Assembly: GCA_029706075.1 (NCBI GenBank)
Contig: JAINUG010000390.1
Span: 252,001 to 316,000 of the forward strand
Direction: 5' to 3'
Length of the DNA stretch: 64,000 bases
Origin: Aldrovandia affinis
Taxonomy: Eukaryota; Chordata; Actinopteri; Notacanthiformes; Halosauridae
The position numbers and the translations under genes were made by a program. Below, one piece after another: positions 1-11,665 of the stretch. A model generated the notes under the pieces. The model was not told where the DNA came from. It made no database searches and saw only the letters and a program-made list of their open reading frames with translations. Position 1 is the first letter of the stretch. Every line of letters starts with the position of its first letter.

Positions 1-61
1 TATTTCCATGTATTAATGTGACAATTAATATTGGTCACATTTCATCAGTGATTGTGAAATT

Positions 62-135
62 ACATTACATTATTACATTACATTACAGGCATTTGGCAGA
101 CGCTCTTATCCAGAGCGACGTACAACAAAGTGTTA
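62..135 (-). repeat. L2/V-SINE 3' tail fragment
   Basis: A run of TTACA units (TGTAA on the minus strand) is followed by the conserved tail GGCATTTGGCAGACGCTCTT and the start of its stem-loop. Only the tail survives, so it could derive from the L2-type LINE or from the V-SINE that shares it. Confidence 0.7.
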
Positions 136-368
136 ACCGTAGTCAAGAACAGTTTAGCTGAAAACCACCCTAGCGGGAAGTACAGTTCCAAGTGCTAGGA
201 GCAACCACATAGTTAAACTAGGACCCTGTAGGTAAATCTGTAGCCACAATTCAAAGGTAGCAATAAAACAATCAGTGCGGAAAATAATGCCTAAGCCTAA
301 TACAATACATAAACAAGTCGACATGTGTAATACGTGTTACGTGTGAAATGGGAAATAATAATATACGC

Positions 369-509
369 CATTAAGCAGACGCTTTTATCCAAAGCGACTT
401 ACAGTAGTGAATGCATACATTTTCAGTATATGTGGTCCCAGTGGGAATTGAACCCACAACCTAAGCGTTGCTAACGCTGTGCTCCACCAACTGAGCCACA
501 GAGAACCAC
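369..509 (-). repeat. tRNA-derived SINE, short family (B)
   Basis: Read on the minus strand, a tRNA-like head with A box (GGCTCAGTTGGTGGAGCA) and B box (GGTTCAATTCC) leads into a tail with the stem-loop GTAAGTCGCTTTGGATAAAA and AGCGTCTGCTTAATGG. It lacks the V domain of the longer SINE family in this window. It is a retroposon, not a tRNA gene. Confidence 0.85.
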
Positions 510-772
510 CATTCAAATAATTGAATCGTTACCTCATCTCCTCATTTTCTAACTCCCAACTTCTCCTTGCCTACTTTACGATATATCACAAGTAGACGAG
601 GGGAGGAGGCAAGGCAAATAGGGAAAAGTTATATTTAGTTATAAGGGCATTTAGTAATAAATTAACGCTCCGTGGTCATGGAACAGCGTACCAAAAAACA
701 CGTTTTCAACATACCTAAGAGACCTCCTGCTTAAATAAATAAATAAATAGATAATATAATAATAATATATGC

Positions 773-888
773 CATTTAGCAGACGCTTTTATCCAAGATA
801 CATTTTTCAGTACATTTGGTCCCAATGGGAATTTAACCCACAACCTAAGCGTTGTCACACCATGCTCACCTACTGAGCCACACAGAAG
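773..888 (-). repeat. SINE family B copy
   Basis: Tail and tRNA-like head are both recognisable. The middle, between the tail stem and the ATTTTTCAGTA segment, is deleted. First SINE of the first duplicated unit. Confidence 0.8.
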
Positions 889-1073
889 ATTTGTGATAAA
901 TAGAGTCTCTAGATTAGTAAAGACACACAGCGATGAGGAAGTGAGTGTGATTGTGTCAGCCTAGGGGAAAGGTTTTACACACTGTGTTCTACCGTACTCT
1001 GTTTGTGGACACTGCATGGTAGAATGTCCAGTCATTTATATGGGAAACGGATACCATAATAATAATAATATAC

Positions 1074-1213
1074 GCCATTTAGCAGACACTTTTATCCAAA
1101 GCGACTTACAGTAGTGAATGCACACATTTCAGTATATATGGCCCTAGTGGGGATTGAACCCACAACCTAAGCGTTACCAACGCTGTGCTCTACCAACTGA
1201 GCCACAGCGAACC
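1074..1213 (-). repeat. SINE family B copy
   Basis: Full-length tRNA-like head and tail, preceded by an ATA/ATT-rich run. Second SINE of the first duplicated unit. Confidence 0.85.
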
Positions 1214-1293
1214 AGCATACCATATTCTGTTCGCAGACATGGTGCCCCATTGCACGCTTGGCAGAGCTCAAATGGAAGCTGACTGACACAGTT

Positions 1294-1432
1294 TCATTTA
1301 GCAGACGCTTTTATCCAAAGCGACTTATAGTAGGGAATGCATACATTTTTCAGTACATTTGGTCCCAATGGGAATTGAACCCACAACCTAAGCGTTGTCC
1401 ACACCATGCTCTACCTACTGAGCCACAGAGAA
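1294..1432 (-). repeat. SINE family B copy
   Basis: Full-length copy, partner of 773-888 in the second duplicated unit. It lacks the internal deletion of that partner. Confidence 0.85.
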
Positions 1433-1623
1433 GATTTGTGATAAATAGAGTCTCTAGATTAGTAAAGGAACACAGCGATGAGGAAGTGAGTGTGATTGTG
1501 CCAGCCTAGGGGAAAGGTTTTACACACTGTGTTCTACCGTACACTGTTTGTGGACACTGCATGTAGAATGTCCAGTCATTTATATGGGAAACGGATACCA
1601 TAATAATAATAATAATAATATAT

Positions 1624-1748
1624 GCCATTTAGCAGACACTTTTATCCAAAGCGAATTACAGTAGTGAATGCACACATTTTCAGTATATGTGGCCCTAGTG
1701 GGGATTGAACCCACAACCTAAGCGTTACCAACGCTGTGCTCTACCACC
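1624..1748 (-). repeat. SINE family B copy, truncated head
   Basis: Tail and most of the tRNA-like head are present. The A-box end is lost where the sequence passes into the CATACCATATGCTG segment. Partner of 1074-1213. Confidence 0.8.
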
Positions 1749-1889
1749 TGTGCATACCATATGCTGTTCGCAGACATGGTGCCAGAGCTTTGCCCCTTTG
1801 CACACTTGTTGCAGAGCTCAAATGGAAGCTGGCTGACACAGTTTGGTGGCTCAAATCCCTCTCTGGACTGAAATGTAGCAGTGTCAAAT

Positions 1890-2112
1890 TCCAATATATT
1901 ACATTACATTACAGGCATTTAGCAGACGCTCTTATCCAGAGCGACTTACAGTTTACATTTCTTTACAATCCATTTCTACAGCTGGATATTAACTGAAGCA
2001 ATTCAGGTTAAGCACCTTGCTCAAGGGTACAACGGCAGTGTCCCACCTGGGGATTGAACCTGCAACCTTAACGTTACAAGCCCAGTTCCCTAACCATTAT
2101 ACCACACTGCCT
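1890..2112 (-). repeat. V-SINE-like element (family A)
   Basis: On the minus strand this has a tRNA-like head (GGTATAATGGTTAGGGA, B-box-like GGTTCAATCCC), a central conserved block around ACCCTTGAGCAAGGTGCTTA, and a tail with GTAAGTCGCTCTGGATAAGA and AGCGTCTGCTAAATGCC. It ends in TGTAATGTAA. The central block marks the V-SINE superfamily, and the tail is shared with the L2-type LINE at 21804-22665. Confidence 0.85.
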
Positions 2113-2329
2113 GCCTATATATTCAAGACATTTTTCATATACTCTTCGTGGACATGTCAGAGGCAGCAAACTCGGCGTGCTAGTACTGGGGCATGCCAGC
2201 AACCTCTAGGCTAGTTATTAAAAAGCCCAAGGCAAAAATCTTTGCCCTGCTGGCCTCTTGCAGGGTTCAAGTCAGAGGCCTATATGCTCCAGAATTAGAA
2301 ATTGCAATTATTATTATTTTCATAATGCC

Positions 2330-3232
2330 AGAGCTTACAGCTTATATGTGCCTTTTCTAGGCATGACAGGGACCCAGGGTGTAAAATGGGGTGTCTCTAG
2401 GTCCCTCCTGGACCTCAGAAAGGCTGTGTCATTCCCATTCATTTGTATGGGAATTGGACACCGTATGCTGTTTGCGGACACTATATGGTACAATGGCCAG
2501 TCTTTTTATATGGGAATTGTATAATATAATATAATATATTATATATGAATATCTCGGCCCAGAAAGGAACAGGGATGAAAGGGGACCTCATTTTGGAATA
2601 ACTGCATTATGCATAACTCAAAATATGCATGACTGTGAACTCTGTGTTTTTTAAATAAAATATATTGGAATTGTCTGTGCCCTCCAAACACATGGCGTAA
2701 ATCATAAGGGGCTGTACATTCTGACTTTCTCTGATCTTTGGTGGCTCAAATGCCTTTCTGGGCTGAAATATAGTGGTGTCAATTTCCAATATATCCCATT
2801 AAAAAAAGATGCTGTTCACGGACATGGTGCTAGAGCGTCACTGCTTCGCACGCTTGTTGCAGAGCTCAAATGGAAGCTAACATGGTTTGGTGGCTCAAAT
2901 CCTTTCTGTGCTGAAATATAGCCAATGTCCATTTCCAATATCCCATTAAAAAATATAGGGTTCACAGACATGGTTTGTGGACATGTTATAAACAACATTT
3001 CCAAGATCCAGACCTTTAGGCCATTTCTAAAAGAAATGTGGCCAAAACACAGATATTTGACCTCTGACCCGTCTCTCAGGGACCAAGTCACAGGCCTACC
3101 TGCTCCAGAAGTGGAAAGATTTTTTTAAAAAGAGTTTTCAGATGTTTATCTTTTCTAGGGCCCAAGCTGAACCGCGGTGTAAACTTTGGGGTCTCTAGGA
3201 CCTCATACGACAAAAATTGGTCAACCGACAAT
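2330..3232. other. Degenerate repeat segment, no gene seen
   Basis: Several diverged copies of the GCTGTTCRCRGACATGGTG and TTGTTGCAGAGCTCAAATGG blocks seen at 1220-1850 recur here without SINE insertions. Short open frames on both strands have no recognisable similarity. Confidence 0.5.
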
Positions 3233-3235
3233 CGG

Positions 3236-3380
3236 TTCTGTGTGGCTCAGTAGGTAGAGCATGGCGTTAGCAACACTTAGGTTGTGGGTTCGGTTCCCAT
3301 TGGAACCACTTATGCTGAAAAATGTATGCATTCACTACTGTAAGTCGCTTTGGATAAAAGCGTCTGCTAAATGGCATATA
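3236..3380 (+). repeat. SINE family B copy
   Basis: Begins TTCTGTGTGGCTCAGTAGGT (A box), with GGTTCGGTTCCC as B box and the tail stem-loop GTAAGTCGCTTTGGATAAAA. It ends in an ATAT run. Confidence 0.85.
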
Positions 3381-4360
3381 TATATATATAAACATGAGGT
3401 TCACGGACAAATGTGGGGAATATATGTCATGGTTACTCAAATCTGGCCCACGAGTCCAGAGGAAGGAATCCACAAAGGAAATGTGTGCAAATGATTGGCC
3501 AGAGTGTCTTCACACCTGACTCCCAGTAAAGGGAGATGACTGGTTTGGAAATACTGCTGATGTTCATATGACTAACGTGTTTATGACTAACGTATTGTAA
3601 CGTGAAAGGGTTGTTGCCCTAGATTCAAAAAATGAACAATGGAAAGTGCCCTCCCCCCCTCTATTTGTGAACAATCAAAGAGAAGAAAGGAAATATTATT
3701 CACAGCTGTTTAAAATGTGCATCTCTTACATCGCACAATGCTGTACATGTAAATGCACAGAAGTCAACTTTGTTTCTTGTTGAGACCTAGAAAATGAGTC
3801 CTCAACGAGCAGAGGAATTCTTCTCCCTTTTCAAACTGGCGAGCGTGCCATTGTGGAACACTGATGGCTTACGGGAAAATGTCCTCATGAAAATGTCCTT
3901 TGTTGTGGTCAGTCCACAATATGCTCTGTTTTGTCACCATTCTTCTTTGCGTCCAGATTTTGCCATCAGGTCAATGGATCCATTGTCAATTCTTCAAGAA
4001 GCAGAAAAAAACCCTCTGTGTTGTTAAAATATGTTAACAATGTTGGACCACGATTAAAATTCATAAGTTGGCCGCTCTCTTGACAAATGCTTGCATATTT
4101 TAGAGCGAGATGCAATGCAAATATTTGTTCCTTGCGCCGCCGAGAAGGAAATGTTCCTTATGAAGGCTATCCTTTATTTATGATTTCATTGTTCTATTCA
4201 ATTCTATGAATCAGATTATGATTCAGACAACATTGCCACCCCTTTGATGTGGAAAGCACTACAACGTGTCATACCTGATTGAACAATGGTTAGTAAAACA
4301 GATCTGGCGGCCTCATTAAACATAATCTATTATATCTAGAGACGCTGTCTATCACAGAGT
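3381..4360. other. Intergenic, nothing recognised
   Basis: Low-complexity to ordinary AT-rich sequence. The open frame at 3794-4027 has no domain or splice context I recognise. Confidence 0.4.
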
Positions 4361-4361
4361 G

Positions 4362-4508
4362 GTAGTGTGTCTCAGTAGGTAGAGCATGCCACTGACAACA
4401 CTTAGGTTGTGGTTTCAATTCCCATTGGGACCACATATACTGAAAAATGTATGCATTCACTACTGTAAGTCGCTTTGGATAAAAGCGTCTGCTAAATGGC
4501 ATATACTG
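4362..4508 (+). repeat. SINE family B copy
   Basis: tRNA-like head (GTGTCTCAGTAGGTAGAGCA), then CCCATTGGGACCACATATAC and the standard tail. Confidence 0.85.
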
Positions 4509-4601
4509 TATATGGTATTCTCAATCAGGCACAATGATGTCTGACTGTTGGTTTATGTCAGATTATGTTTAGGTCAAAAAAGAAATAAGTAAATCAATAA
4601 A

Positions 4602-4663
4602 TCAGGGAAATGAACAATTAGTCCATTGCATTGCAATTGTGGACTAATTGTTAATTTCCCTGA
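4602..4663. repeat. Imperfect palindrome, ~24-nt arms
   Basis: TCAGGGAAATGAACAATTAG...(left arm 4602-4625) pairs with the right arm at 4640-4663 across a 14-nt loop, with few mismatches. Flanks are AT-rich and partly complementary. It could form a hairpin or be the core of a small fold-back element. Confidence 0.6.
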
Positions 4664-4744
4664 CTCATTTATTATTATTATTTTTAATTGCACCTGCGCG
4701 TCCAGCCCTAACATAGCTCTATTGTATCTGTCTGTGTCTGCTGC

Positions 4745-4818
4745 TTGTCTGTTCTTACCATGCCCAAAATCAAATACCCCTTGTGGATTAATAAAGTTGT
4801 ATTGTATTGTATTGTATA
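4745..4818 (+). repeat. Retroposon 3' end with TGTAT tail
   Basis: CTTGTGGATTAATAAAGTTG followed by repeated TGTAT units has the look of a fish non-LTR retroelement 3' end. Confidence 0.5.
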
Positions 4819-5169
4819 GGTAAGATGCATTATCAGGGATCTCAAGTATATTCACAAAGTAACATGCTCTTTGTGAATGATAAATACATTGGCTGAATCA
4901 TGCCCTTATTCACGAAGGGCAATATTTAATTCCAAATTGTTCGTACAAATGGATTTGAAAATCTCTGTTGAAATACTGAGTGATTTTGAATTTTTTTGTA
5001 TTTATGGTGCAACTTTAGTGTGTCCCGACCAATAGTGTAGGAACCACTGCTCTAAAGGCCAGAAATGGAAGGGCGTTTACCTGATATGGTACTCAACTTA
5101 AGTCCACTCAACCCCTTAGAGGTCAAGGTAAATGTCAATAAATACAAAGCCATTCTGACTCATCACCTT

Positions 5170-5325
5170 CATATTAGGGTGAAGCATTTCTATCCTTCAT
5201 CCAGGATAACAATGCTCCATCCACAGGGCGCCAGTGGTCACTGAATAGTTTGATGAACATGAATACAATGTAAACCATATGCCATGGTCGTCTCAGTCAC
5301 CAGATCTGAACCCAAGCACTATTCC
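5170..5325 (+). pseudogene. Tc1/mariner-like transposase remnant
   Basis: Frame-broken translation shows QDNNAPST, then FDEHEYNVNHMPWSSQSPDL, which matches the region around the second catalytic Asp and the W-S-Q-S-P-D-L-N-P motif of Tc1-like transposases. A stop and a frame change separate the two pieces, and no N-terminal domain or inverted terminal repeat is seen nearby. It is a dead internal fragment. Confidence 0.75.
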
Positions 5326-5329
5326 AAAG

Positions 5330-8325
5330 CACTGCTACCCATATTTTCATACATTCATTCAAGTAACCTGGCCCTGTCTTTTTCATCTTGATTTTCAAAT
5401 GTTATGTAACTTCCAAAAAATGTGTGCCCAAAATCATATGTATGAGTTAAAATATATTGCTGAAAGTTTTTGATATGTTTGATATGCAATTTGATATGTA
5501 GTCCGATTTTATGAATTGTGTTTGACAGAGACTACGTACTTTGGATGTGCTGTATATGGCTTTTTTTATGGTGAAAACGTTTTTCTTGAGAATTTAATTA
5601 CAAAAGCTAGATCGGTCATTTACACAAGGGATTTTCCACTGGAAATGGTCGTTCTCATCAGGAAGGAATTGAAACACATGACCCCTGTTTGCTTTGTTTT
5701 GGCAAAGCTAGTTGCCATAGTTACTAATGCTGGTGGAATATAATGTCACAGTTGATTGTTTCCATCTGGATTTCAGGGTTGTGATCATTGAAGAGAAAGT
5801 ATGGAATTTTAATTGACTATATCAATGATCATATTCTGCAAATAGCTTAAAGCTAAGTGTGTGGGGAAAGGATTTCGACAAAATGACTATTCTAGTATTC
5901 CAGTTGTCACAATGATATTTATTTTCAAATTATCTTTTCAACCAATCAGAAAGGCTTCTGACTATCAATGGCTAGATACAATATTTTGTGTTCCAAGGCC
6001 CAAAGCAATTGCAAAATGAGTTATCTTCCCTTGTGTTGGAGATAATTGTTCTCCTATAATATACCATAAATATAAATGTATATGTTACTCCATGTGACTT
6101 TAGAGGTGACTTTTCAATATTTCATTTATGAATCATCTTCAGATAAGGATATTTTATCGAAGCTTTAATATGCTCAAGTTCAAGTTCAAGTTTATTGTCA
6201 TATGTATTAAATACGACACAAGGCTTGTGCTCTGCCTTGAACACACAAAGCACACACCATCCCCCAAATAATAGACACTACAGGCCTACATATACTATGT
6301 ACACAATGTACAAGATGTACACATATGTATACATACACAACATACAGTACACAATATACAGTACACAATAACATTATATTACATATTATACAACGATGTG
6401 AAGTGCATATGGAGTGTCAGCTGAGCTTGTAGAGGGACGCCAAAGTTCACCACCATTTTGCTGGCATCCACAGGTCCTAATTTGGACACAATCTCACAAT
6501 TCATCCATTTTCCATGGGATACTAAACAACCAATCACATTCTATTGGGACTGTTCTGATAACCGGTTACAATACACAGCATCCTTACAATTAAAAATGCT
6601 GTTTGTTCTCAGCCTCTAATATTTAATGATCTCCTCAACTATAATTATAGCAACATTATTGACAATGATGATGATGATTGTATTATTAGTATTATAATTA
6701 TTATTCTGTTGCCATGGATGTGCTGCAATTCTCTTTCAGGGTTGTTGCTCTGCAGTATGATGTAATATTGAGAGAAAAAATAACTTTCAGTGCAAACATG
6801 TGTTGGGCCCACTGGGCATAGCCAGGAAACAGAGCTGTTCTGGGAGCGATGTGGATGTGCAGTCAGGTCCCCGAAGTGACGAGGCCTCTCGTAAGTCCAG
6901 CTCACATTTGCAGTGTATGTCTTTGAGATTCTGCCTAAGATTCTACAGAAAATTGGTCATAAAATAGCTTTGACTAATTTCACTGTCAATACTGTCAAAT
7001 GACTGTGTTTAAAAAAAAAAGGCAACTATTGCTTATGCTTTTGATTGTGTTATCCTACAAAATTATGAAGAACAATACTGTTCTTCAGTACAGTAGAGTA
7101 TATGTAGAACAATACTGAATATGAAATAAGTGTTTTAGTTTTTTTTAAGTATCTATGGATTATAATTTTTTAAATAAAAGTTGGTTAAAAATAAAGGAAA
7201 AGCATTTTAATTATGAGGGATACTTTGGATGACACGTAGGATTTTACAAGAGAATAAATCACATGCTGCCTCGCCTGTGCAGTGAACCTCGGGGGCCACA
7301 GCCAGAGGGCCACAACCAGGGGGCCACAGCTAAGGATCAGGTAACGTGGGGCTCTTTGGCTCTCTGTGGGTCGCCATGACAACATCGACTGCAATATGTA
7401 ACCATACAGACACCTCCACCTGTGCTGCTGGCTGTCACTCATTGCCTCAACAGGCATCTTCACTCCAACCCCTGGCCAACCGTGGCCCTAGAGGGCCATG
7501 GGGTCCGCTGGTTTGTGCTGTTACTCAGCTCTCATGAGAACACAGGTAACTTCCATCGCCTGCTTTCTTGGGTCTAGATTGCTAATTGCTGAACAAAAAA
7601 AACAGCCAGACTCTGTAAACACTCCAGGAGCAGCGTTCACCATGTGTAAAAATTGACCACATGTGGCCTATGAAAATGGCGCTCAAAGCCAATAGACTCA
7701 ACGAGCAAGCGGATATCTTTCTTCACATGGAAAGTGTCTCATCGGTGCGCGTTTGTAGCTTGTGGTTCGTCCCTCGTTCCCCTTATTTGGCCGAGCAGAG
7801 ATGAGATGCCACTTGCCTTGGATATTGTCATCTGTAAAATATGGGAAAGGGTCAGGGACCGGACCATTCGACGTCAGACCAAAATCGAGCTCCATCCTTT
7901 TTGGAGGGTTCTTGATGTTCTTTTCCCACTACAGTGGAAAAACGAGCTGGCTTGCTCGCTGGAGCTCCCTGGGGATCCCCAGAGTGACATCAGAGGCGTT
8001 TCGCCCCGTAGGCGCAATATAATTCTGTTTGTTTTCTCGTCTTAGAGCTCTACACCACGATGGTGGCTGATGATCGCTTCTGGGCTTGGCCGCGAATGCG
8101 CGCTTCCGATTTGTGAAGTTTGTTTGCTTTGGCAGAAGGCCTTCGAAACAAACTTTCTGGCTTTTGTCAGCGTGCTTAAAAAAGAAAAGAAAAAAGAAGG
8201 AAAAGCCTTTCCATTCATGAGCTGTTTTTGTTTGTCTTGTCTTTAAGGATGCCTAATCCTTGCTTTTGAAGAGAGTGCGAGAGCACAGATCAAAAGAGGC
8301 ATGAGCAATAAGATATAGACAAATG
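5330..8325. other. Intergenic, no gene recognised
   Basis: A repeat starting AGTTCAAGTTTATTGTCATA (about 6175-6400) resembles common fish retroposon debris. Two stretches look unique and less AT-rich: 7260-7560 and 7700-8160. They hold overlapping short open frames on both strands but no splice-supported exon. They could be regulatory DNA of the ZNF365/EGR2 side of the locus, which is speculation. Confidence 0.4.
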
Positions 8326-8331
8326 TTTTAT

Positions 8332-8568
8332 TTTTTTATTTTTTTTATTTTACCCCGTTTTTCCTTCCAATTACCCGCTGTGCTTAGTTCAATCCCCCTT
8401 CCCCCATAGTTCACTGGCATAGTCCTGTGACTGACTGTGACAAGGGCGAAGCCAATTGCCGCCATGATGGCACTCCAGAGTGAGCCGACTCTGGTGTGAT
8501 GGGGAATCGAACCCTGGTCGCCGTGGCCAGCGTCGGACATTGAAACCACTAGACCACGCGGGAGACCC
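8332..8568 (-). repeat. tRNA-derived SINE, family C
   Basis: Minus-strand head GTCTCCCGCGTGGTCTAGTG with B-box-like GGTTCGATTCC, then the family-C body (CAGAGTCGGCTC, GGCAATTGGCTTCG) and a tail that in better copies reads AATTGGCTACTAAATTGGGA. The family has no stem-loop tail like families A and B, so it probably used a different LINE partner. Confidence 0.8.
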
Positions 8569-8899
8569 TTAGATACAGACACACATTTTTGAATACGTTT
8601 ATAAGTGTGTACAATATGGGTTATGTGACCATATATATTCAATGAAAAAATTATCACATAGCACTAACAGTTATTTGTGCGTCGTGCATATTTGTAAAAC
8701 ACAAACATCATCGATCACGTGGGTGATATCTTCAGTGACACAAGTGGGGAAAATATTTCACAGAATATAATGTCAATACATAACCTTAAGATAATAGTAT
8801 CCAATAAAATTGTTATTTCAGCTTAGAAATCCTGCTGTGAAGAGGGCTAGTGACCAATATACCAATGGCCCCACACCACTATGAGATTTCCACTACAAA

Positions 8900-9115
8900 T
8901 AAAATATAATAAAATGTATTTGTATAGCGCTTTTTACAATTGAATTGTCACAGAATGCTTAACAGAGGGGGAACCCAGGCCTAGACCCCCCCAAAAGCAA
9001 GCCTAAAGGCAACAGTGGCAAGGAAAAACTCCCTTGATAGGGAGAAACCTTGGGAGGAACCAGACTAAAAGGGGGGGAGCCCATCCTCTTCTGGCCGGCA
9101 CAGGGTGTGTCCAAA
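8900..9115. repeat. Fish retroelement fragment
   Basis: Contains TGTATTTGTATAGCGCTTTT and the block GCAAGGAAAAACTCCCTTGA...CTTGGGAGGAACCAGAC, a combination that is very common in teleost genomes as a non-LTR-derived repeat. No coding capacity is seen. Confidence 0.6.
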
Positions 9116-9321
9116 AAAGACCACACTACAAATCGCTTTACACAGGAAATAGCGATAGCTAAGAAAACATACTATGCTCCCATCACGGTGGTTTTAAAAC
9201 TACTGCTGGGCATCCAACTCTTCCTCATCACCAAAGAGTGCTGTAAAATTATTATTTGTGTTTCTGAAGTTAGTAAAATGCCACTGATGCAGACCCAACC
9301 TGAATTCACACATATATTGTT

Positions 9322-9522
9322 TTACATTGACATTTTAGGCATTTAGCAGACGCTCTTACACAGTTTACATTTCTTTACATACAGTCCATTTATACAGCTG
9401 GATATTTTACTGAAGTTAAGTACCTTGCTCAAGGGAACAACAGCAGTGCCCCACCTGGGAATTGAACCTGCAACCTCTGAGTTACAAGCCCAGCTTCCTA
9501 ACACTACACTGCCAGCCATAGA
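9322..9522 (-). repeat. V-SINE-like element (family A)
   Basis: Same head, V-domain (CCTTGAGCAAGGTACTTAAC) and tail as 1890-2112, with part of the tail stem missing. Confidence 0.8.
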
Positions 9523-9736
9523 GCTTGTTGTGAAATAATGAAAAGTTTGGAAACATTTGAAAGGTATCAATATTACCACAAGGAAATTGATTTTTGTACC
9601 AGCACTCTGATGTTGCTTATGGCTAGTTGTGCAATGATTTCTGGAGAAGCTGCCTTGGGCAAAAACAGTAATGTTATTTATTAACAAACAGCCGTTCAGA
9701 AGAGCTGCTTTGTCTTTCATATTGCCGTTCGTAGGC

Positions 9737-10095
9737 CTCCCAGGTGGTCTAGTGGTTACAATGTCCAATGCTGGCCATGGCGACCAGGGTTAAATTCCAC
9801 CGGCCGTGCCAGTTTCGGCTCTGGCCAGGAATGCCACTGTGGGGCGGTGATTGGTTGTCTGCCCCAGGGAGAGGGAAGGGAAGCCGATATGACATCGCTG
9901 CATATAGGAGTGGCTCTGGAGTACCGGAAAAACAGTCGACAGCTCTGCGAATGTCGTCTCGGAGGAGGCAGTACATCGGTTGGTCACAGTTGGTTTCGGG
10001 GCTACGGCAGCGAACTCACAATACAAGGAGAGGGGATTGACATGACATGAAAGGAAAGAGAGGGTGTAATTGGTTACTAAAATGGGGAAAAAATA
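9737..10095 (+). repeat. SINE family C copy
   Basis: Nearly full length: head GCCTCCCAGGTGGTCTAGTG, body with GGCTCTGGCCAGGAATGCCA and CGTCTCGGAGGAGGCAG, and tail TAATTGGTTACTAAAATGGG. Overlapping open frames here are SINE-derived. Confidence 0.85.
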
Positions 10096-10579
10096 TCAGA
10101 AACTATTGATCAACAAAAAAAATTGATGGCCATGATTACATTATAAGGTAATGATTATGATTATCAGAATGATCCGATTAAGAGATGAGTTATTGTTATA
10201 CATATACTTGTGAAAAATAAATTCACATCCATCAAGAGTTTGACCCTTTTACAACTTGTTAGTGGTCAAATAATTTGGTAACTCTGGCCCTTGGTATACG
10301 CAATGCCCTCTAGCTTCACAAGCACTCAATAAATAAACTGCAGCATGTTCGACTGAGCTAAATAAGGCTCTGTTGCGATTAAAAGTTCTACAAAAGACTT
10401 AACAATTCACAATGGGGGCTTTCTCCTTCATGGATGCCAGATGTTGATCATGGCTCTGTTAAAGTTTCCCTTTTCGCTCAAACAGAAGTCAGTTACCGAT
10501 GACCATGCTTGCAAACATTGTACTACATGTATATGCTGCGTGTTAGACCTATTTATGAGTGGCAGTAGAAAAGATAAAA

Positions 10580-10905
10580 CTCATGGTCACGGTTCGAAAC
10601 CTGGCTGTGCCAGACTGGCCCTGGTGGGGAGCCCTGATCGGGGGCGGTGTTTGGCTGTCCACCCCAGGGGGGGGGGGAGGGTGAGCCATCCAGCACGAAC
10701 TAGCTGTGAAGCGCATAAGGATGTATCCAGAACGTGGATGGGCAAATTCCGTCTCAAAGGAAGTGGGGTTTGCTGCCCTCAGAGAATTAGCTTGCCTAGT
10801 AGAGAATAAAGATGGGCAGTTAGTTTGTGTGGGGAGGGCAAATCAAAATAAATGTAGGGTGTAATTGGCCACTAAATTGGGAGAAAAACTGGAAAAAATC
10901 TGAAA
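10580..10905 (+). repeat. SINE family C relative
   Basis: B box GGTTCGAAACC, the GATCGGGGGCGGTGTTTGGC block and the tail AATTGGCCACTAAATTGGGA. The body differs from 9737-10095 and resembles 25125-25440, so this is a subfamily. Confidence 0.75.
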
Positions 10906-11486
10906 CAAATAAAAAAATGTTTTAAGAAAAGAGACACTTGCCAGAACATGAGCCCTGCTCACCACAATGTCTTTACAACAGGTACCAAGGCACCGGACCA
11001 ACCCAGGAGAAGAGGGGTCCCAGTCCACAAACTGCATTTTCACATGAAATACCCAAAATGGATGGTTCTCATGGCTTTAATGCTTTTACGCTTTTATGTG
11101 TAATATTTTATGAGAGTTTCAGTTCAATTTGTGTGAGATTGAACTGAACCTCTCATCACAATGTGGTAATAATGAGCCATCTCGTCACAGAAAGTATAAT
11201 TCCCTTATCATATCATTTAAAGAGGGGTCTATTGGCACTCTCTCTGTAGATAGCAGCCGCCAGAAGTGCTGAGTAATGAATGAGCTCCCCTTTTAGACGC
11301 ATTAGCAAATTGTCAGACTAGAATACAGGAGAGGATGCAAGCTGCACTGCACTAGACTATTGCCTCAGGTTTACATTCGGAGGGTATGTATGTATGCACA
11401 GTATGTATGTACAGGTATGTATGTATACAGTCACAGTCACCCTCATGCCTCTGTGCTGTACCCACTGTAGGACATAGACATGTGAA

Positions 11487-11665
11487 GCCCAGTGTTACAG
11501 GTATGCTATGCAGCTGCCAACATTTATGTCTATTACTGTATCACTACACTGATCTCTTGGGGCGAACAATGATTGATCTTACCATGTATTTATGGACATC
11601 TTGTAAGTCGCTCTGGATAAGAGCGTAAGCTAAATGCCTAAAATGTAATGTGAAATGTAAAATGT
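11487..11665 (+). repeat. L2-clade LINE 3' end
   Basis: Matches the 3' end of the LINE at 21804-22665: TGTCTATTACTGTATCACTA, ACCATGTATTTATGGACATC, then the stem-loop TTGTAAGTCGCTCTGGATAA and a TGTAA-type tail. Heavily 5'-truncated. Confidence 0.8.

Larger units (their letters stand above)
772..1846. repeat. Tandem duplication of a ~0.5 kb unit containing SINEs
   Basis: Bases 772-1293 and 1294-1846 carry the same order of blocks: a SINE B copy, a stretch with GAAGATTTGTGATAAATAGAG, a stretch with GGGAAACGGATACCATAATA, a second SINE B copy, then a segment with CAAATGGAAGCTG. The copies differ by point changes and small indels, so the duplication is not very recent. Further degenerate pieces of the last segment recur to about 3000. 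Confidence 0.8.

Noticed and set aside
369..509. tRNA gene
   Set aside because: The A and B boxes belong to a SINE head; many copies share the same non-tRNA 3' tail.
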